Assembly (NCBI GenBank): GCA_964624795.1
Contig: CAZUZS010000049.1
Span: forward strand, 1-38,150
Source: CAZUZS01 sp964624795
Lineage (GTDB): Bacteria > Calditrichota > Calditrichia > RBG-13-44-9
Length of the DNA stretch: 38,150 bases
Reading direction: 5' to 3'
Part shown: positions 24,275-32,178 of the stretch, piece after piece
Layout: every line of letters begins with the position of its first letter
Position numbering within the stretch: the stretch's first letter is position 1
Position numbers and translations under genes: made by a program
The notes under the pieces: generated by a model
Seen by the model: only the letters and a program-made list of their open reading frames with translations
The model's database searches: none
Told to the model about the DNA's origin: nothing

Positions 24275-24652
24275 AAAAACCTTCTGTTCCTCATATTTTT
24301 TCAGGTAATTGATAAAACCTCTGATGGCACTCCGGGTTCTTCCGGCTAATTCATAGGCTTCATTGAATTCCTCCGACAATATATATTCTTCATCCAGTGC
24401 TACATACAATTCGCTCTGCACTTCGGTACAAGATCGTTTCGCATAACGTAGAAAGCGGATAAACTCCGCATTTGATTCCGAATCAAATCCCTCAGCAATA
24501 TTGTGCATCGAAGATCTGGCAGCATTCTGTATCTGATTTTTTAATCCAAAGTCTTTTGAAAACTTCGGTTTCTTTGTCAACCGATATATCTCTCGCGTTA
24601 ATTCTCTCGCTAATTGCCAGGCCTGAATTTCTTTGAATTTTTGAATTTTCAT
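24260..24652 (-). CDS. Four-helix bundle (S23/IVS-type) protein
   Basis: A 130-residue protein of the four-helix-bundle family first found in 23S rRNA intervening sequences. Hallmarks are visible: FKEIQAWQLARELTREIY, KDFGLKNQIQNAARSSMHNI, AEGFDSESNAEFIRFLRYAK, SCTEVQSELYVALD and a final helix GRTRSAIRGFINYLKKY. ATG 24652 gives the family-typical N-terminus; the frame remains open upstream but with no similarity. Its molecular role is unknown; it is thought to bind nucleic acid. The gene is bracketed by GTTCNGG heptamers in opposite orientation, and its last residues (FNPEP) and stop are encoded by the repeat. This suggests it arrived as, or with, a repeat-flanked unit in the middle of a respiratory/dehydrogenase block. 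Confidence 0.88.
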   Translation of the reverse strand: MKIQKFKEIQAWQLARELTREIYRLTKKPKFSKDFGLKNQIQNAARSSMHNIAEGFDSESNAEFIRFLRYAKRSCTEVQSELYVALDEEYILSEEFNEAYELAGRTRSAIRGFINYLKKYEEQKVFNPEP

Positions 24653-24658
24653 ATTGTC

Positions 24659-24679
24659 AAACCCTGAACCGGGAACGAT
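24659..24679. repeat. Inverted copy of GTTCNGG heptamers (right of S23 gene)
   Basis: AACCCTG and AACCGGG units followed by AACGATT. Bases 24659-24675 are the reverse complement of 24251-24267 with one mismatch, so the gene is flanked by a 17-base inverted repeat. Confidence 0.6.
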
Positions 24680-24792
24680 TCGACCAGGAACCTCGGTCGT
24701 AACGAAATGGATAAAAATATGTGAAACAATCCGCAACAGCACAAATCTTTTTTTCACTTTTTTTGGGGATTACCTCCATCGTTCGACATCGA

Positions 24793-25686
24793 TCACGTGT
24801 TCTCGGGTTCTCCAACCCTTGCCATGCCTCTCCTCATTTTGGCAAGCTGCTCCTCGGCATGATACGAACTTCGTACCAGGGGGCCGGATTCTACATGTCC
24901 AAATCCAACCTCAAGTCCGATTTCCTTATATTCCGCAAACTCCGATGGCGGAACGTAGCGCTCCACCGGAAGATGAGCTTTGGACGGCTGCAAATACTGG
25001 CCGATGGTGAAAATATCCACCCCGGCAGCGACTGCGTCTTTCATCAACTCCACCACCTGTTCACGCGTTTCTCCCAGACCCAGCATGATGCCGGTTTTGG
25101 TGATTGCGCCGTAGTCCTTGGCATTTCGCAAAACCTGCAGGGAACGGGGATATTTGGCCTGCGGTCGGACTTTGCGGTAAAGGGCAGGAACCGTTTCCAG
25201 GTTGTGGGAATAGATGTCCGGCTGCGCATCCAGCACCCGCTTGAGCTGTTCCCAGATGCCTTTAAAATCAGGCGTCAGCACCTCTATGGAAGTGCCCGGA
25301 TTGACAAGTCGCACCTCCCGGATGGTCTCGGCCCAGATGGTCGAGCCGCCGTCCCGCAATTCATCCCGGTTCACAGACGTAATGACGACGTGTCCCAGGC
25401 TCATGCGCTTGATGCTTTGCGCCACCCGCCGTGGTTCTTCCGCATCATAAACCGGCGGACGTCCGGTTTTCACGGCGCAGAAGCGGCAGGAACGGGTGCA
25501 CACATCGCCCAGGATCATGAAAGTAGCCGTTCCCCTGCCCCAGCATTCATGAACGTTGGGACATTTGGCTTCCTCACAAACGGTGTGCAGCCGGTTGCTC
25601 CGCAGGTTCTGCCGCACATCCTGAAAATTCTTGTTTATGCCAAGCCGGATCTTTATCCAATCCGGTTTTGTTCTGCTTTTATTCAC
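24793..25686 (-). CDS. lipA: Lipoyl synthase
   Basis: A radical SAM enzyme that inserts two sulfur atoms into protein-bound octanoyl groups to make the lipoyl cofactor, in the cytoplasm. Counting from GTG 25686 it has 297 residues, normal for LipA. Both clusters are intact: the auxiliary cluster CEEAKCPNVHEC (Cys37, 42, 48) and the radical SAM cluster CTRSCRFC (Cys63, 67, 70). Other family segments are RLHTVCEEAKCPN, VVITSVNRDELRDGG, YSHNLETVP, GIMLGLGET and the C-terminal RSSYHAEE serine site. An upstream ATG (25764) would add 26 residues encoded by heptamer repeat with no family similarity, whereas the GTG has AAGAGG nine bases before it, so GTG is preferred. It sits immediately after the E2 gene whose lipoyl domains need this cofactor. 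Confidence 0.95.
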   Translation of the reverse strand: MNKSRTKPDWIKIRLGINKNFQDVRQNLRSNRLHTVCEEAKCPNVHECWGRGTATFMILGDVCTRSCRFCAVKTGRPPVYDAEEPRRVAQSIKRMSLGHVVITSVNRDELRDGGSTIWAETIREVRLVNPGTSIEVLTPDFKGIWEQLKRVLDAQPDIYSHNLETVPALYRKVRPQAKYPRSLQVLRNAKDYGAITKTGIMLGLGETREQVVELMKDAVAAGVDIFTIGQYLQPSKAHLPVERYVPPSEFAEYKEIGLEVGFGHVESGPLVRSSYHAEEQLAKMRRGMARVGEPENT

Positions 25687-25707
25687 CCCAAAAAACCTCT
25701 TCGATTT

Positions 25708-25728
25708 CGGATTGTGGATTGCGGATTT
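25708..25728. repeat. Heptamer array, CGGATTG family
   Basis: Three 7-base units CGGATTG, TGGATTG and CGGATTT in the lipA leader. They fall inside the N-terminal extension that an upstream ATG would give, which is a reason to reject that start. Confidence 0.5.
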
Positions 25729-25785
25729 GATGGTTGTCCATGGTCCGTTCCTCTGGAAGCACATTATATTTTAGATTACCAGTGT

Positions 25786-25813
25786 CAATCCGAGATCCAA
25801 TATCCAAAATCAC
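25786..25813. repeat. Heptamer array overlapping the E2 stop
   Basis: Four 7-base units (CAATCCG, AGATCCA, ATATCCA, AAATCAC), the reverse-strand counterpart of the CGGATTG family. The E2 stop codon (25810-25812) lies inside the last unit. Confidence 0.5.
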
Positions 25814-27486
25814 AATTCTTTTTTGTTCACGTTTTCCAAATACTCCACCAGCCGCTGCATAAATTTGCCGCCCAGTTCGCCGTCCACCACGCGATGGTCG
25901 TAGGACATGGAAATGTAGACCATGGAACGAATAGCAATGGAATCGCCCGCCTGGCTCTCGATCACCACCGGCCGTTTTTTAATTGCGCCGATTCCCAGAA
26001 TCGCCACGTTGGGCTGGTTGATAATGGGCAGCCCGATGATGTTCCCGAACACCCCGTAATTGGTTATAGAAAAAGTCGATCCCTGCACATCGTCCAGTGT
26101 AAGCTTGTTGGCGCGGGTGCGCTGCACCAGGTCATTCACGCTGCGCGCCAGCCCACGGAAGCTTTTCTCCTCCGCATCTTTAATCACCGGCACGATGAGC
26201 CCTTTGGGCGCCGCCACCGCGATTCCCAGGTTGATGTATTTCTTCTCAATGATATTGTCGCCCTGTAGCGAGCAGTTCACACGCGGAAAATCCAGCAGCG
26301 CCTTGGCTACCGCATGAAGAATAAACGGCGTCACGGTGAGCTTGAAGCCTTCTTCCTTCTCGAACTCCGGGCGGCGGGCGTGCATAAGGTTCATCACCGC
26401 AGTCAAGTCACACTCGGATACTGAGTACACGTGGGCAGAAGTTTCCACGCTCTGGCGCATGTGCACAGCGATTCTTTTACGCACTGCATCCATGGGAATC
26501 ACCAGCTCCCGCTCGCGGTCGTACGAGACGGATGGCGCTGCTGCCGGGTGCTTCATTTCCTGCACTTTCTTTGTCGGCGCCGCAGTGCGGGATTTCAGGT
26601 AATTCAGAATATCCTTTTTGGACACCCGTCCGCCGGCGCCGCTGCCCGGGATTTGCGCCAGCTCCGACACCGACACGCCCTCTTCGCGGGCGATATTTCG
26701 CACCAGCGGTGAATAAAAACGGCCATCCTGCTTCCGACCGATTTCGCCCGAAACCTGCTCCTGCGCCTGCTGAGTGACACTTGCAGCTTCTTTTTCAACC
26801 CGATGCGTTTCGGCGGCTTGCGTGCTTTCCGCCCCTGCCCCGGACGCCGCAACAGCAGTGGTTTCCATTCGTGCAATCACAGCATGAATTTCCACCGTTT
26901 CATTTTCTTCTGCCAGAATTTCTTTCAGCACCCCGTCCACCGGGCTGGGGATTTCAGAATCTACTTTATCGGTGGAAACCTCCAGCAAGGTCTCATCTTT
27001 TTTCACCGCATCGCCCGGTTTCTTCCACCATTTCAGAATGGTGCCTTCCGTCAGGCTTTCTCCCAATTTCGGCATCTCTACATCGATTATATTTCCGCTT
27101 CCCGGTTGAGCCACAGATTTTTCGGGTTTCTCCTTGGCGTCGCTTTTCGCTGCCGTTTCAGCCGGTTTTTCCGTGGTCTTGCTTTCGGCCGCCGGGGGCT
27201 GGTAGATCTCCTTCGGCGCAGGCTTTTCCGCTGACGTTTCACCGGCGCCATCGGTTTCAATCCTGGCCATCACCTGGTTAATCTCCACCGTTTCATTTTC
27301 CTGCGCCACAATTTCCGCCACCACTCCATCCACCGGACTGGGAATTTCCGAATCCACTTTGTCGGTAGACACTTCCAGCAAGGTTTCATCTTTTTGAACA
27401 GGTTCGCCAACTTTTTTCAGCCATCGCAGGATGGTGCCCTCGGTAAGGCTCTCACCCAGCTTGGGCATCTTCACATCAACTTTCAT
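25810..27486 (-). CDS. Dihydrolipoamide acyltransferase (E2), two lipoyl domains
   Basis: The 558-residue E2 core of a 2-oxoacid dehydrogenase complex, transferring the acyl group from lipoyl-lysine to CoA. Order: lipoyl domain 1 (1-80, Lys43 in STDKVDSEIP), an Ala/Pro/Lys-rich linker, a near-identical lipoyl domain 2 (about 138-215), a second linker, a peripheral subunit-binding domain (about 265-305, FYSPLVRNIAREEGVSVSEL) and the catalytic domain to the C-terminus with FSITNYGVFG and the active-site motif SYDHRVVDG. Substrate class cannot be settled by sequence alone; the branched-chain-like E1 upstream suggests 2-oxoisovalerate-type or pyruvate. GGAG lies five bases before ATG 27486. It is 83 bases downstream of the E1 gene and just upstream of lipA. 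No E3 gene is in the window. Confidence 0.93.
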   Translation of the reverse strand: MKVDVKMPKLGESLTEGTILRWLKKVGEPVQKDETLLEVSTDKVDSEIPSPVDGVVAEIVAQENETVEINQVMARIETDGAGETSAEKPAPKEIYQPPAAESKTTEKPAETAAKSDAKEKPEKSVAQPGSGNIIDVEMPKLGESLTEGTILKWWKKPGDAVKKDETLLEVSTDKVDSEIPSPVDGVLKEILAEENETVEIHAVIARMETTAVAASGAGAESTQAAETHRVEKEAASVTQQAQEQVSGEIGRKQDGRFYSPLVRNIAREEGVSVSELAQIPGSGAGGRVSKKDILNYLKSRTAAPTKKVQEMKHPAAAPSVSYDRERELVIPMDAVRKRIAVHMRQSVETSAHVYSVSECDLTAVMNLMHARRPEFEKEEGFKLTVTPFILHAVAKALLDFPRVNCSLQGDNIIEKKYINLGIAVAAPKGLIVPVIKDAEEKSFRGLARSVNDLVQRTRANKLTLDDVQGSTFSITNYGVFGNIIGLPIINQPNVAILGIGAIKKRPVVIESQAGDSIAIRSMVYISMSYDHRVVDGELGGKFMQRLVEYLENVNKKEL

Positions 27487-27569
27487 TTGGTCTCCGCAGA
27501 AATTTTCTTGTTATTTTCCGGAAACTTCCATTCAAACAGATTGCCTAACGCTCCGGCAGACTAGTCCGC

Positions 27570-29624
27570 CTAATACAGCAGCAATTCTTTCAGCGTTTCT
27601 GCAATGCGGGCCGGCGTCGGCAGCACGTAATTTTCCAGGTCGGACTGATACGGGATGTGCGAATCGCGCGCCGCTACCCGCTTTACCGGGCCGTCCAGGT
27701 ACTCAAATCCCTCGTTCACAATGCGCGCTGCGATTTCCGCCCCGAATCCAACATTCAAATTATCCTCGTGCACAATCAGGACTTTCCCGGTCTTCTTCAC
27801 CGACTTCAGGATGGTTTCCATGTCCAGCGGCACCAGTGTCCGCAGGTCTATCACCTCCACCGAAGGATCGTGCTCGCCTAACATTTTCACCGCTTCCAGC
27901 GATCTCTGGAGCTGCAATCCCCACGAAACCAGGGTTACATCCTCCCCCTCCTGCACTACGTTGGCGTAGCCCAACGGAAGAATGTAATCGCTGTCCGGTT
28001 CGGGGCGGGCGGCGAAACCCTGCCGGTAAAGTCCCTTGTGCTCGCAGAAAATCACCGGGTCGTCTCCCCGGATAGCCGCCTTTAGCAAGCCTTTGGCATC
28101 TGCGGCATTGGACGGCATCACCACTTTCAGGCCCGGGGTGTGCGCGAACAGCGCCTCGGCGCTCTGGCTGTGGTAGAGGCCGCCATGGATGTATCCCCCC
28201 ACCGGCGTGCGAATTACCACCGGCGATTTCCAGGTGCCGTTGGAACGGTAAAGCATGGTGGCCAGCTCGTTGCGAATTTGCATGAATGCCGGCCAGATGT
28301 AATCCATAAACTGGATTTCCACCACCGGTTTGTAGCCGTAGACGGCCAGGCCAATCGCGGTTCCCACAATGCTGGCTTCCGCCAACGGCGAATTGAACAC
28401 CCGCTCGTGGCCAAACTCTTTCATCAAGCCGCGGGTAGCGGTAAACACCCCGCCCTTGGGATCCGCCACATCTTCGCCATAAACCACGATTTTATCATTA
28501 CGCTCCATCTCCTCATGCAGCGCATGATTGATGGCGTCCACCATCACCGCGCGCTCCCCGCTGCTTTTGGGTGGCTGCGGCGGCTCCGGCGAGCGATATT
28601 CCACAAAAACATGATCGGCAGCCGTTTTGGGATCGGGATCGGCCTGCTGCATTGCCCAATCAGAGGCTTTATCGATGATCTCTTTCACTTCCTGCTTGAC
28701 GGCATCCAGGTCCTCGGCAGTGAGCGCCTTATTTTCCATACACTCGTGGGCGAACTGCAAAATGGGATCGCGTTTGCGGTCTTCCTCCAATTCTTCCGGG
28801 GTTCGGTATTTGCGGTGGTCGTCGCTGGAGGAGTGTGGCAGCAGGCGAACCACATCGCTGACAATCAGGGTGGGACCTTCACCGGCCCGCGCCCGCTTCA
28901 CCGCATTATTAAACGCTATGTGTGATTCAAAGAAATTGGTGCCGTTGATGTTTTCACGGGCAAGCCCCTCAAAACCGGCGCTCACCTTATAAACCGAAGC
29001 CCCGGCGGTTTGCTCCGAAATGTGCACGCTAATGGCGTATTTATTATCTTCGATATGAAAAATAACCGGAAGTTTGTCGCGGCTGGCCCAGTTGAGCGCT
29101 TCGAAGAATTCACCTTCGCTGGTGGTGCCTTCACCGGCGCTGACATACACGACTTCATCTGTTCCGGCTTTAAGTGCCCCCATGGCGGTGCCGGTGGCCT
29201 GCAAAAACTGGACGCCGGTGCAGGAAGATTTGGAAACAATGCGTGATTCTTTTTTCCCCCAGTGATGGGGAATCTGGCGGCCGCCGCTGTTGGGGTCGTC
29301 GGCTTTGGCAAAGGAATGGAGAAAAACCTCTTCCACGGTCATCCCCCAGCCCATTACAAACGCCTGGTCGCGGTAGTAGCAATACGCCCAATCCTTGTTC
29401 GGCTGAAAATTGAGAACCGCGCCAACCTGCGCAGCTTCCTGTCCCGAGCCGCCGATATGAAAATGCACCTTGCCCTGCCGCAAAAGGATTAACTGACGTT
29501 CATCGGTTTTTCGGGCCAGCAGCATATTTTTGTAGATGTTCAACAGCTCTTTTTTGGTGAAACCATGGAACCTGGTCGTGGTGCTTTTTGGTTTCTTCTT
29601 TTCGGATTTAGTGGTGATTGCCAT
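27570..29624 (-). CDS. 2-oxoacid dehydrogenase E1, fused alpha and beta subunits
   Basis: A 684-residue thiamine-diphosphate enzyme that decarboxylates a 2-oxoacid and reductively acylates the E2 lipoyl group. Residues ~20-335 are the alpha part with the ThDP signature AGEGTTSEGEFFEALN...EDNKYAIS (GEG instead of the commoner GDG, and an N about 30 residues later) and a loop PHSSSDDHRKYR much like the phosphorylation loop of branched-chain E1-alpha. Residues ~355-684 are the beta part with GEDVADPKGGVF, NSPLAEASIVGTAIGLA, EIQFMDYIWPAF, RTPVGGYIHGG and HSQSAEALFAHTPGL. The two are normally separate genes; fused forms are known in Bacteroidetes-type lineages. Branched-chain or mixed specificity is inferred. 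GGGGAGG is nine bases before ATG 29624. First gene of an E1-E2-lipA unit. Confidence 0.93.
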   Translation of the reverse strand: MAITTKSEKKKPKSTTTRFHGFTKKELLNIYKNMLLARKTDERQLILLRQGKVHFHIGGSGQEAAQVGAVLNFQPNKDWAYCYYRDQAFVMGWGMTVEEVFLHSFAKADDPNSGGRQIPHHWGKKESRIVSKSSCTGVQFLQATGTAMGALKAGTDEVVYVSAGEGTTSEGEFFEALNWASRDKLPVIFHIEDNKYAISVHISEQTAGASVYKVSAGFEGLARENINGTNFFESHIAFNNAVKRARAGEGPTLIVSDVVRLLPHSSSDDHRKYRTPEELEEDRKRDPILQFAHECMENKALTAEDLDAVKQEVKEIIDKASDWAMQQADPDPKTAADHVFVEYRSPEPPQPPKSSGERAVMVDAINHALHEEMERNDKIVVYGEDVADPKGGVFTATRGLMKEFGHERVFNSPLAEASIVGTAIGLAVYGYKPVVEIQFMDYIWPAFMQIRNELATMLYRSNGTWKSPVVIRTPVGGYIHGGLYHSQSAEALFAHTPGLKVVMPSNAADAKGLLKAAIRGDDPVIFCEHKGLYRQGFAARPEPDSDYILPLGYANVVQEGEDVTLVSWGLQLQRSLEAVKMLGEHDPSVEVIDLRTLVPLDMETILKSVKKTGKVLIVHEDNLNVGFGAEIAARIVNEGFEYLDGPVKRVAARDSHIPYQSDLENYVLPTPARIAETLKELLLY

Positions 29625-29815
29625 TCAGAAACGCCTCCCCAAAAATCAAAACTTAAATAATTCAGCTTGTTCCTGTTCCAAAATAAAACGAACAAATCTT
29701 CAGTTTACCAACTTAAGCGATTTCCCTTTCCGCCAGTTATAGGGCGCTCAACATGCGAGCCAAGACTCAGAAAAATTTTCAAATGTGAAGAATAATGGGA
29801 GCTCAAAAATCGACC

Positions 29816-29873
29816 GACCTCACCCCCCAGCGCCCTCTCCATGTTGGAGAGGGGGAGCAAAGGGGCGAGGTTC
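29816..29873. repeat. Long imperfect palindrome in intergenic region
   Basis: The inner stem CCCTCTCC (29833-29840) / GGAGAGGG (29846-29853) with loop ATGTT is perfect. An outer stem pairs GACCTCACCCC with GGGGCGAGGTTC apart from an A-C mismatch. C-rich then G-rich palindromes of this form recur in many bacterial genomes as dispersed repeats. It lies between ctaB and E1 and may also act as a bidirectional terminator. The remainder of 29625-30023 shows no gene. Confidence 0.6.
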
Positions 29874-30023
29874 AAAATATTTATCGAACAATGACTTTTC
29901 ATTTTCCTCAGTCGGACTCCCAATCAACGTAACCAACTAAAAATCAAAAATCTCAGTAAAATTTTGTAACGCAACCTTCTAACGCCATTTCGGATATATT
30001 GATTCATATTGCTGCCGGAAAAA

Positions 30024-30911
30024 TCACCCAAAATGGATCAATCGATCGAGCGAGAGCAGCACCATCACACTCAGGATAAAAATATTGATCCCCCTGAATG
30101 CCAGGCGGAACGAGAAATCGCGATGCGCCGGTTTCAGCAATGTGGATGAATTCCAGACCAGCCAGATGGCCGACAGGAACAGCAGCAAAACTGCGAGCAG
30201 AGACCGGCCCATTCCGAACATTGGCAGAAACATGATGCCGGCCGCAGTCACTACGATTCCGATGTAGGTCAACCGCGCCAGTTGTTCCCTGTTCATCATT
30301 GCGGTGAGCGTGGGAAAACCGGCACACTCGTAATCTTTTCCGAAGTTGAGTAAAAGCAGCCAGAAGTGTGGAATTTGCCATATAAAAAAGAAGATAGCTA
30401 ATGCCAGCGCCTGAGGTGCCAGAACGTCTCCACCGGCGCTCGCCCACCCTACCAGGGGCGGTAGCGCCCCGATTATCGAGCCTGGAATCACAGCCAGCGG
30501 CGTGACCCGCTTCAGATAGGTGTAAACACCATTATACCAGACCGCTGTCAGCAAACCTAAAATTAGCGCCGTCAGGTTTGTTCCGAAGTAAAGGACCAGC
30601 GATCCGGCAAACATCAGAAACATGGAAAATAGCAGCGCCATTCCCGGGCTGATGCGATTGGAAGGAATCGGACGATTTCGCGTGCGGGGCATCAGCGCAT
30701 CTTTCCGGCGTTCCTGATACTGGTTCAATGCCCCGGAACCCAGTGCCAAAATAAAAATCCCTATCATGGGGATGAACATGGAAAAGGAGAGACTTCCCTT
30801 TGCCAGGATGTAGCCGGTGGCCGTGGAAACCGTCACCATCTGGCCGATCCTGGCTTTCCCAAGCTCCATTAATAATTTAAACCGCTCCGCCAAGCTCCTT
30901 TTTCCGCTCAT
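30024..30911 (-). CDS. ctaB: Protoheme IX farnesyltransferase (heme O synthase)
   Basis: A 295-residue UbiA-family prenyltransferase with about nine membrane helices, which farnesylates heme B to heme O, the precursor of heme A for the oxidase encoded upstream. The first Asp-rich site region reads NQYQERRKDALMPRTRNRP, matching the N-x-x-x-E/D...D-x-x-M-x-R-T-x-x-RP signature. A second conserved region contains LPPLVGWAS and IWQIPHFWLL...KDYECAGFPTL. Its ATG overlaps the stop of the subunit II gene by four bases (ATGA), so the two are translationally coupled. No ctaA (heme A synthase) gene is in the window. Confidence 0.95.
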   Translation of the reverse strand: MSGKRSLAERFKLLMELGKARIGQMVTVSTATGYILAKGSLSFSMFIPMIGIFILALGSGALNQYQERRKDALMPRTRNRPIPSNRISPGMALLFSMFLMFAGSLVLYFGTNLTALILGLLTAVWYNGVYTYLKRVTPLAVIPGSIIGALPPLVGWASAGGDVLAPQALALAIFFFIWQIPHFWLLLLNFGKDYECAGFPTLTAMMNREQLARLTYIGIVVTAAGIMFLPMFGMGRSLLAVLLLFLSAIWLVWNSSTLLKPAHRDFSFRLAFRGINIFILSVMVLLSLDRLIHFG

Positions 30912-31867
30912 TTTAATCCTTTTATGTATTGGATGATCGCCACCAGTTCCTGCTCGGTTAACTGTCCCTTCTGGGATGGCATTATCGGCGGAAAACCTTT
31001 TACAATATCCGCCTGTGGATCCAGAATGGATCTCCTGATATACTCTTCATCGGCGGTTACTTCGCGCTCTTTGCCGCCGGTTTCAACCGTCACCTTGCTG
31101 CCGTAAAGCCCCTTCCAGCTTGGTCCGACCGATTTGCTGCCATCGGTGGTGTGGCAAGACAGGCAGGCATGAGCTTCTACCAACCTTGCCCCATCGGCAG
31201 CGGTTGGTTGTTTCGCTTGTCCGCTGTCAGTCTCGCTGCCCGACGCCGCTTTCTTCACCTGCTGCCCCATCTGCGCGTACCAGGTATTGAATTCATCCTC
31301 CGGAACAGCATCAATCGAACTCTGCATATAAGCATGGTTCAGGCCGCAGTATTCGGCGCACAGCACATGATATTTTCCCACTTCGTTGGCGTTGAACCAG
31401 AGATGATTTTGCATTCCCGGAACGGCGTCTTCTTTAATCCGGAAGGCCGGGACGTAGAAACTGTGAATCACATCCAATGAATTAAGAACCAGTTTCACCG
31501 GTTTGTTGATCGGTACCCGCAGCGTGTCGGTTTTCACCCCGTTTTCGTATTCGAACGACCATTTCCACATCTGGGCGGTCACCTTCACCGACATGGAATC
31601 TTTGGGAGCATTCCGGAGATACTCAAATCCCTTCCAGCCAAAATAAAACATGAACAGAACAACGATGGTCGGGATCACTGTCCAGGTAATCTCCAACGCG
31701 GTATTTCCATGAATATCTTTGGCTTTTGTATTTCGTTTTTTGTTATACTTGACGATGAAATAGATCATCAAAAAGGTAATAAGAATCAGGAAAAATATCG
31801 AAACGCCAACGATGAACATGAATACCGAATCGACTGCCGCGGTTTGTGAGGAAGCACCTGATATCAT
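30908..31867 (-). CDS. ctaC: Cytochrome c oxidase subunit II with fused cytochrome c (caa3-type)
   Basis: A 319-residue subunit that accepts electrons and passes them to subunit I. Two membrane helices (14-40, 58-80), then a cupredoxin domain with an intact CuA site: His135 (DVIHSFYVP), Cys170, Cys174, His178 and Met181 (CAEYCGLNHAYM), and the electron-entry tryptophan region QMWKWSFEY. After a Gly/Ser/Lys linker (205-222) comes a monoheme cytochrome c with CLSCH (Cys235-His239) and a Met in PPIMPSQ. This fusion defines caa3 oxidases, such as the one partnered with Alternative Complex III in Rhodothermus. There is no cleaved signal peptide evident. GAGG lies eight bases before ATG 31867. The order subunit I-III-IV-II differs from the common II-I-III-IV. 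Confidence 0.95.
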   Translation of the reverse strand: MISGASSQTAAVDSVFMFIVGVSIFFLILITFLMIYFIVKYNKKRNTKAKDIHGNTALEITWTVIPTIVVLFMFYFGWKGFEYLRNAPKDSMSVKVTAQMWKWSFEYENGVKTDTLRVPINKPVKLVLNSLDVIHSFYVPAFRIKEDAVPGMQNHLWFNANEVGKYHVLCAEYCGLNHAYMQSSIDAVPEDEFNTWYAQMGQQVKKAASGSETDSGQAKQPTAADGARLVEAHACLSCHTTDGSKSVGPSWKGLYGSKVTVETGGKEREVTADEEYIRRSILDPQADIVKGFPPIMPSQKGQLTEQELVAIIQYIKGLK

Positions 31868-31877
31868 ATTCTACACC

Positions 31878-32168
31878 TCATCTGAAAGATATGTCGATAA
31901 ATGTTAATCCAATTATAACTGCCAGTATAAAAATGGCCACAAAAATCATGTTCTTGAAAAGCGAAGATTCATATTTTAAATGCATGAACCAGTTCAGAAC
32001 CAGGGAAGATTTCGCGGCTGCAATCAGAATTGCCACGGTCAGCCCCAGGTAGCGCAGGTTCAGTCCGGCAACCGTGACGGTGAGGCCGGTAAACATCAGA
32101 AGGCCCAGCCAGACAAGAACGTAGGTGCCGTAGCTAATTTGTTTATGTTGTGCCTGAGATTGTTCCAT
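31878..32168 (-). CDS. ctaF: Cytochrome c oxidase subunit IV
   Basis: A 96-residue membrane protein with three helices (LVWLGLLMFTGLTVTVAG, LTVAILIAAAKSSLVLNWF, IFVAIFILAVIIGLTFI) and the segment AKSSLVLNWFMHLKYE, typical of the small prokaryotic subunit IV (COX4_pro family). It stabilises the oxidase. ATG 32168 is preferred over an ATG at 32189 because AAGGAG lies six bases ahead of it. It lies between subunits III and II. Confidence 0.92.
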   Translation of the reverse strand: MEQSQAQHKQISYGTYVLVWLGLLMFTGLTVTVAGLNLRYLGLTVAILIAAAKSSLVLNWFMHLKYESSLFKNMIFVAIFILAVIIGLTFIDISFR

Positions 32169-32178
32169 TTTCAACTCC

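Noticed and set aside
24721..26268. A long open frame of about 515 codons on the plus strand
   Set aside because: It is antisense to lipA and E2, whose family motifs are unambiguous; its translation has no recognisable domain and crosses the gene boundary.
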